Positions 29,407 to 32,594 of a DNA stretch of 32,594 nt are shown in pieces. The stretch spans positions 1 to 32,594 of the forward strand of contig CAKZMU010000113.1 in assembly GCA_937129145.1 (NCBI GenBank), read 5' to 3'. Positions within the stretch are counted from its first letter, which is position 1. Every line of letters starts with the position of its first letter. The translations under genes were made by a program, and so were the position numbers. The notes below the pieces were generated by a model. The model was not told the DNA's origin. It made no database searches and saw nothing but the letters and a program-made list of their open reading frames with translations. The stretch is from an uncultured Lacinutrix sp. GTDB lineage: Bacteria > Bacteroidota > Bacteroidia > Flavobacteriales > Flavobacteriaceae.

Positions 29407-29682
29407 TTAGGCTTTCTGTAGGATTAGAGGCGCTACTCGGTAGTGTAGCTTGGCGTGTAAGTAAATGCGTAAGCGGACGGTTCTATCTGATAAATCGGAT
29501 TGGGGTGATAGACCGCAGGTTTCGGGTGTAAGGTCTACTAATTGGCTGGGGTCGAATGAGAGTTGAACGAATTTACCTTCGTGCTTTTGGTATTCGACCA
29601 TTGTTAGGCGATTGGGTGATTGCTGAATGAGGATTTTCTTATCATCCACATTGATTTTTAGCTCGCGGATTTTAGTCGGCAT
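29407..29682 (-). CDS. Unknown small protein in the partition-replication operon
   Basis: A 91-residue protein starting at ATG 29682 (AGGTGA 6 bases before), 11 bases inside the parB 3' end. Reads MPTKIRELKINVDDKKILIQ and later GKFVQLSFDPSQLVDLTPET, a beta-rich small fold. No family known to me. It could assist ParB or the replication protein on either side. Confidence 0.6.
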   Translation of the reverse strand: MPTKIRELKINVDDKKILIQQSPNRLTMVEYQKHEGKFVQLSFDPSQLVDLTPETCGLSPQSDLSDRTVRLRIYLHAKLHYRVAPLILQKA

Positions 29683-31579
29683 TGTCTTCACCTGCTTCTT
29701 TGATAGCAGCTGCTTCAACGTTGTTTAAGATGTCATGAACGTGGTGCTTGGTTTGGTCAAGCATGAGACAAATTGCATCGTAGTAGGATTGGAAGACGGT
29801 TTCGATTGTGCCGTTCTTAGCGAGTTCTAAGAGGGCTTCTGTCGGCATGTCACCTAGTTCACGGATTGCGTTGCCAGCTTCGGGCATTTTTAGAACCTGG
29901 GACAGTGCGTAAAGAGGCATTAAGGTGTCGTCAAATTCGGCAAAGATGAATTGGTCTTGGATGGGTTCTTGTTCAGACCCCTCCCCAACCCTCCCCAATG
30001 CGTTCGCTTCGCTCTCTGATGGAGAGGGAGCAACTGCTACAGGGGGGGTATCGCTGGCAGGGTGGAGCAGGGTTAGGTCGGCTGGCTTATGGTCTGTGCT
30101 GTAATTGCCGAAGCTGACTAAGACATAGTTGCCTGATGTGCTTACAACTTGTCCAGTGTGTCCTGTGCGTGTGCGGACTTTATCGCCTGTTTGGAAGACA
30201 ACCCCTTCCGACGCTGACGCGTCACCTTCCCCGACTTCAGGGAAGGAATTTTCTATCCCTACGGGTTTATCTGCTGGGACGATTTCGCGGATTTGGTTGA
30301 AGTGAACGTTTCGGCGTACCCCATTGCTGTTGATGCAGGCATAAAGTTTACTGCCTCCCATCGGTGGGTTTTCGATTGTCCATACCATGAAGTCTTGTTT
30401 GTCGATGATTTTTGTACCGACATTGAGCATGAAGGGTTTGATACCGGGTGTTGGTGATTCGGGTATGAAGCCTGTTTTAGCTGGTGGGGTGATGGTTGGG
30501 CGTTGTAATGTAACCCCCTGATTAGACCCCTGCCCTGCTGTGTCGGTTGCTCGTGAAAAGCGGGATGATACAGGGGTAGAATTGGTGTTTTGGGCGTTGT
30601 TGTCTTCATTGGAGAGTCTAACGGGCGTTAGACTCTCTTCTGGTTTGTTCAACTCTTGTAAGTGGGTGCGAATACCATATTCTGTCCAGTTTTCTTCGTC
30701 AGCAAGCATCCAGACATCAGCAGGTATATTAAGTAAGCGCCGATATTGTGTAACCCGGGTTACTGATTTAAGCCCTGTTGCGTCGATAATGCGTTGGGCA
30801 AATTCTGCTTTAATCGGATAAACATGCCCACTTTTCACTTGGGCGTAGAAGGGTTGATTGTTATCACCGACTACAAGCTGGTGAAAGGGTTGAAAGTCTG
30901 CCCCGTCAGTGTCTTTGTATAAATCCATCAGAAGCAAGGCAAGTTGTCGGGCTGTGCCGATGGCATTGAGTGGGCGACGTGCGCCATTTTCTACTGCTTG
31001 TTTCCAGACATCGGGTTTTTCCTCAAAGGCAGAGATTTGGCTGTATTCGCCTGAAAAGAACATATTGAGCAAACAAAAGGCTAAGAAGCGCGTTTCGCCT
31101 GCAATGATTTTTCGTGGTGACCCGATTGTACTGATTGTGATTGGACTGAGTAATCCGTCTTTATGGATTGAGGCTGCCAACGAGACCACATTTAAGTAGT
31201 CTTCGGTAATGGCTGGCATTTCTTTTTCTTTTTCATCTTCCTTGAGGTCTTTGATGGTGTTGACCCCTTCCAAAATTTTCTTGGTGGGGATGGCATCATA
31301 GTGTTCTTCAGCGAGTTTTTGCCAGTGCATTAGTAGCACACTGATTGTTTCAGGTTTGCCGTTCCATTTGGATTTGGCTTGGCGTGGGATTTGGTTGCGT
31401 GGTTGGGCTGGGTCGAGGGTGATGTCGAGGATATTGAAGGGTTCGGCGATTTTACGTGCTGATTCGGGAATGTTTAATGCCCCATATCCTGCTTGGTCTA
31501 CTTCGTTAATATCGAGTACAGGCAGGTTTGTTGGTTCGGTGTTGCTAATTGTACTTTTGAGTTTGTTACGCTTGGTCAT
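29672..31579 (-). CDS. parB: Large ParB-like partition protein with KOW-like segment
   Basis: A 635-residue protein (typical ParB is about 300). ITLDPAQPRNQIP (54-66) and, after a 65-residue insertion, VVSLAASIHKDGLLSPITIS with KIIAGETRFLAF (131-168) form the ParB/Srx fold; the arginine box is GETR (161-164). TRVTQYRRLLNIPADVW (274-290) is the HTH. Residues about 463-490 resemble a KOW motif (TGDKVRTRTGHTGQVVSTSG). Two stretches (441-460 and 517-536) come from dispersed repeats. The C-terminal 80 residues are helical and may dimerise. It overlaps parA by 14 bases, and carries a perfect inverted repeat (30612-30637). Confidence 0.75.
   Translation of the reverse strand: MTKRNKLKSTISNTEPTNLPVLDINEVDQAGYGALNIPESARKIAEPFNILDITLDPAQPRNQIPRQAKSKWNGKPETISVLLMHWQKLAEEHYDAIPTKKILEGVNTIKDLKEDEKEKEMPAITEDYLNVVSLAASIHKDGLLSPITISTIGSPRKIIAGETRFLAFCLLNMFFSGEYSQISAFEEKPDVWKQAVENGARRPLNAIGTARQLALLLMDLYKDTDGADFQPFHQLVVGDNNQPFYAQVKSGHVYPIKAEFAQRIIDATGLKSVTRVTQYRRLLNIPADVWMLADEENWTEYGIRTHLQELNKPEESLTPVRLSNEDNNAQNTNSTPVSSRFSRATDTAGQGSNQGVTLQRPTITPPAKTGFIPESPTPGIKPFMLNVGTKIIDKQDFMVWTIENPPMGGSKLYACINSNGVRRNVHFNQIREIVPADKPVGIENSFPEVGEGDASASEGVVFQTGDKVRTRTGHTGQVVSTSGNYVLVSFGNYSTDHKPADLTLLHPASDTPPVAVAPSPSESEANALGRVGEGSEQEPIQDQFIFAEFDDTLMPLYALSQVLKMPEAGNAIRELGDMPTEALLELAKNGTIETVFQSYYDAICLMLDQTKHHVHDILNNVEAAAIKEAGEDNAD
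29979..30035. repeat. Type A repeat inside parB
   Basis: acccctccccaaccctccccaatgcgttcgcttcgctctctgatggagagggag, read in frame as SPSESEANALGRVGEG. Confidence 0.7.
30200..30262. repeat. Type E repeat inside parB
   Basis: accccttccgacgctgacgcgtcaccttccccgacttcagggaaggaa, followed by a ccctacggg end. Near copy of 2148-2195. Encodes the EVGEGDASASEG stretch of the linker. Confidence 0.7.
30612..30637. promoter_or_regulatory. Candidate centromere (parS-like) inverted repeat
   Basis: Perfect 11-bp arms GAGAGTCTAAC and GTTAGACTCTC around GGGC, inside parB in the linker after the HTH. Many parS sites are perfect inverted repeats near or in par genes. No second copy was noticed. Confidence 0.4.
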
Positions 31580-32369
31580 TTTGGGTGAACTCCTCTATGT
31601 AATCAATTACATCCCAAACTTCTTGGGTTGCTTTGTGTTTGAGGTCGTATGTGAATAATGTTTGTTTGGTCATGCTGGCTTCGTTCCAGACGGCACGTTC
31701 CACCAGGGGGGTTAAGACTTTGTTCGGAAAATCACCCTCAAATTTTTCGAGGAAGATTTGTTGCGCGATTACCTGTTGACGATAGCAGGTGGGAACGATG
31801 CCGATTAGTTGGGCTTCGTGCTTGCCCTTTGCCACACGGAAAGGCTGGAATTGCCCCATGTGAAGTTGGCTTTGGACGATACCATCGTAGGATAGTTCGT
31901 CGCATCCTGCTGGGAGAATGAAGTAATCAGTTGCCATGTAGATTTGTGCATGGAAAAGACTTGGGGTTGGGGATGTGTCGATGACGACGTAATCAATTGC
32001 CCCCTTCATGAGATTGTGCAATTCGGTTAGGCGTTTATCGAGTGCGAATACATCGCCTGTATTGGATGGTATGCCCCGTGTTTCGATATTTGAGGGTACA
32101 AGCCATACACTTCCTTCGGGATTAGCTTGTTCTGTCCATGTTGATGTTTTTGGAATACGGATAATTTGTCGCCATTCGGCAATTTTGACCACAAGGTCAT
32201 AGATACCTGATTCTTTTGGTAAACCGTATAGCAGGGTTGCGTGTGCTTGGGCATCGCAGTCGATTAGGACGACTTTGTAGCCTTTGCGTGCTAATCCGCC
32301 TGCGACGTGGGTTGATAGGCTTGTTTTGCCGACACCCCCCTTTTCATTGAGCAGGGTAATAACTTGCAT
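31566..32369 (-). CDS. parA: ParA-type partition ATPase
   Basis: A 267-residue protein of the ParA/MinD family without an N-terminal HTH (short, type Ib-like). Deviant Walker A is EKGGVGKTS (9-17), VVLIDCDAQAHATLLYG is the A' region, and YVVIDTSPTPS the Walker B. The middle contains TDYFILPAGCDELSYDG. ATG 32369 has AAAGGA about 9 bases upstream. It overlaps parB, giving a co-transcribed partition pair. With no intact integrase present, ParAB would be the means of stable inheritance as a plasmid prophage. A divergent small gene starts at 32450. Confidence 0.9.
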   Translation of the reverse strand: MQVITLLNEKGGVGKTSLSTHVAGGLARKGYKVVLIDCDAQAHATLLYGLPKESGIYDLVVKIAEWRQIIRIPKTSTWTEQANPEGSVWLVPSNIETRGIPSNTGDVFALDKRLTELHNLMKGAIDYVVIDTSPTPSLFHAQIYMATDYFILPAGCDELSYDGIVQSQLHMGQFQPFRVAKGKHEAQLIGIVPTCYRQQVIAQQIFLEKFEGDFPNKVLTPLVERAVWNEASMTKQTLFTYDLKHKATQEVWDVIDYIEEFTQNDQA

Positions 32370-32382
32370 AAAATTCGTTCCT

Positions 32383-32449
32383 TTCTTGTCTGTTGGTTTG
32401 TAACGATTGATTTATACTTGATTCATCCAAAGAGAAAGGAGCAAAGAAA
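32383..32449. promoter_or_regulatory. Intergenic region between parA and the junction gene
   Basis: The 80 bases between the parA start (leftward) and ATG 32450 (rightward) must hold both promoters. A rightward -10 TATACT (32413-32418) with a weak -35 CTGTTG 17 bases upstream is visible. On the minus strand TATAAA is present but without a clear -35. Both genes have strong AAAGGA-type ribosome binding sites. Confidence 0.4.
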
Positions 32450-32594
32450 ATGTCTCAATTGGATGAAGGAGCAATGCGGTTAGAGGAAGCTATTGAAGCG
32501 TTCTTGTCGCAGTACAAGTTCTAGGTTCGACTCCTAGATCCTCAGTTGGAATTACGGGAAGATGATAATTTGGGGGTCTTAGGTTTGACTCCCA
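32450..32594 (+). pseudogene. Start of a decayed tyrosine integrase (or a 24-residue peptide)
   Basis: An ATG at 32450 follows a strong Shine-Dalgarno AAAGGAG (32435-32441) at good spacing. The frame gives 24 codons ending ...AIEAFLSQYKF and then TAG at 32522-32524. The N-terminus looks like the first helix of a tyrosine recombinase core-binding (SAM-like) domain. After the TAG the same frame stays open for 34 codons across the circle junction (bases 8-109), with integrase-like content (QLELREDDNLG, LTPNIKTL). TAG is an ordinary stop elsewhere in this window (for example 12606-12608 and 16483-16485), so readthrough is not assumed. The alternative is a functional micropeptide ending at the TAG. 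The gene start looks intact; the body looks broken. Confidence 0.5.
32518..32594. repeat. Terminal redundancy, right copy (circular contig)
   Basis: Exact duplicate of bases 1-77. After removing one copy the circle is about 32,517 bp. No cos- or pac-like structure is recognisable here. The overlap lies inside an integrase-like remnant. Confidence 0.9.

Noticed and set aside
32440..32594. A tRNA gene across the junction (GGTTCGACTCC T-arm, loop TTCTTGT with a CTT anticodon)
   Set aside because: Only the T-arm folds perfectly. The anticodon stem has three pairs at most, and no matching acceptor 5' strand or D-arm was found; the same bases read well as an integrase-like protein.

Overview
The window reads as one complete circular phage genome, most likely a phage-plasmid. 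The first 77 bases recur exactly as the last 77 (1-77 = 32518-32594), which gives a closed circle of about 32,517 bp. It encodes an HK97-like, long-tailed (siphovirus-type) virion on the plus strand and a replication, partition and modification block on the minus strand. Host is inferred only. Strong AGGAG-type ribosome binding sites, sigma70-like promoters, a tape measure protein with a LysM domain, and many short palindromic and 'cccctctctaaatctctcccc' dispersed repeats (a style seen in Chloroflexota and cyanobacteria) make a filamentous, monoderm-type bacterium such as a Chloroflexota member a reasonable guess, with low confidence.

Layout. (i) 32450 to about 255, across the circle junction: a tiny gene start followed by the decayed core-binding half of a tyrosine integrase. 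No catalytic half is visible. (ii) 203-700: a leftward HTH repressor and a rightward operon fired from two overlapping divergent promoters, each -10 touching a copy of the same 12-bp repeat, which is an immunity-switch architecture. (iii) 700-2138: Lar-like zinc-ribbon protein and a Sak4/AAA_24-type RecA-fold ATPase. (iv) 2235-2507: an isolated leftward two-helix membrane protein. (v) 2620-3123: repeat-rich spacer. (vi) 3124-8967: unknown protein, small and large terminase, portal fused to a 2H phosphoesterase domain, Mu F-like head protein, neck protein. (vii) 9052-18129: prohead protease-capsid fusion with an internal capsid start, connectors, tail tube, tail chaperones, tape measure, distal tail protein. 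(viii) 18222-22220: tail accessory proteins, a secreted beta-helix protein between two terminators, three membrane or secreted proteins (candidate lysis genes) and an SH3b-like protein. (ix) 22258-22295: a bidirectional terminator where the two arms meet.

The minus-strand arm runs from parA (32369) down to 22297. ParA, a large ParB-like protein, a small protein and a winged-helix replication protein form a tightly overlapping cluster. Then follow a DEDDh exonuclease, small proteins (two of them paralogous zinc-binding proteins), a family-X polymerase-like nucleotidyltransferase, a chimeric C5-cytosine/N6-adenine methyltransferase with a split reading frame, and further small genes. An AT-rich stretch with 21-bp direct repeats and inverted repeats inside the replication gene is a candidate origin. 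An 11-bp-arm perfect inverted repeat inside parB is a candidate centromere.

Taken together, the element seems to have lost chromosomal integration and to persist as a partitioned plasmid while retaining a full set of head and tail genes. The most novel items are the portal-2H phosphoesterase fusion, the frame-split methyltransferase chimera, the integrase remnant at the junction, and short palindromic repeats domesticated inside several coding sequences.
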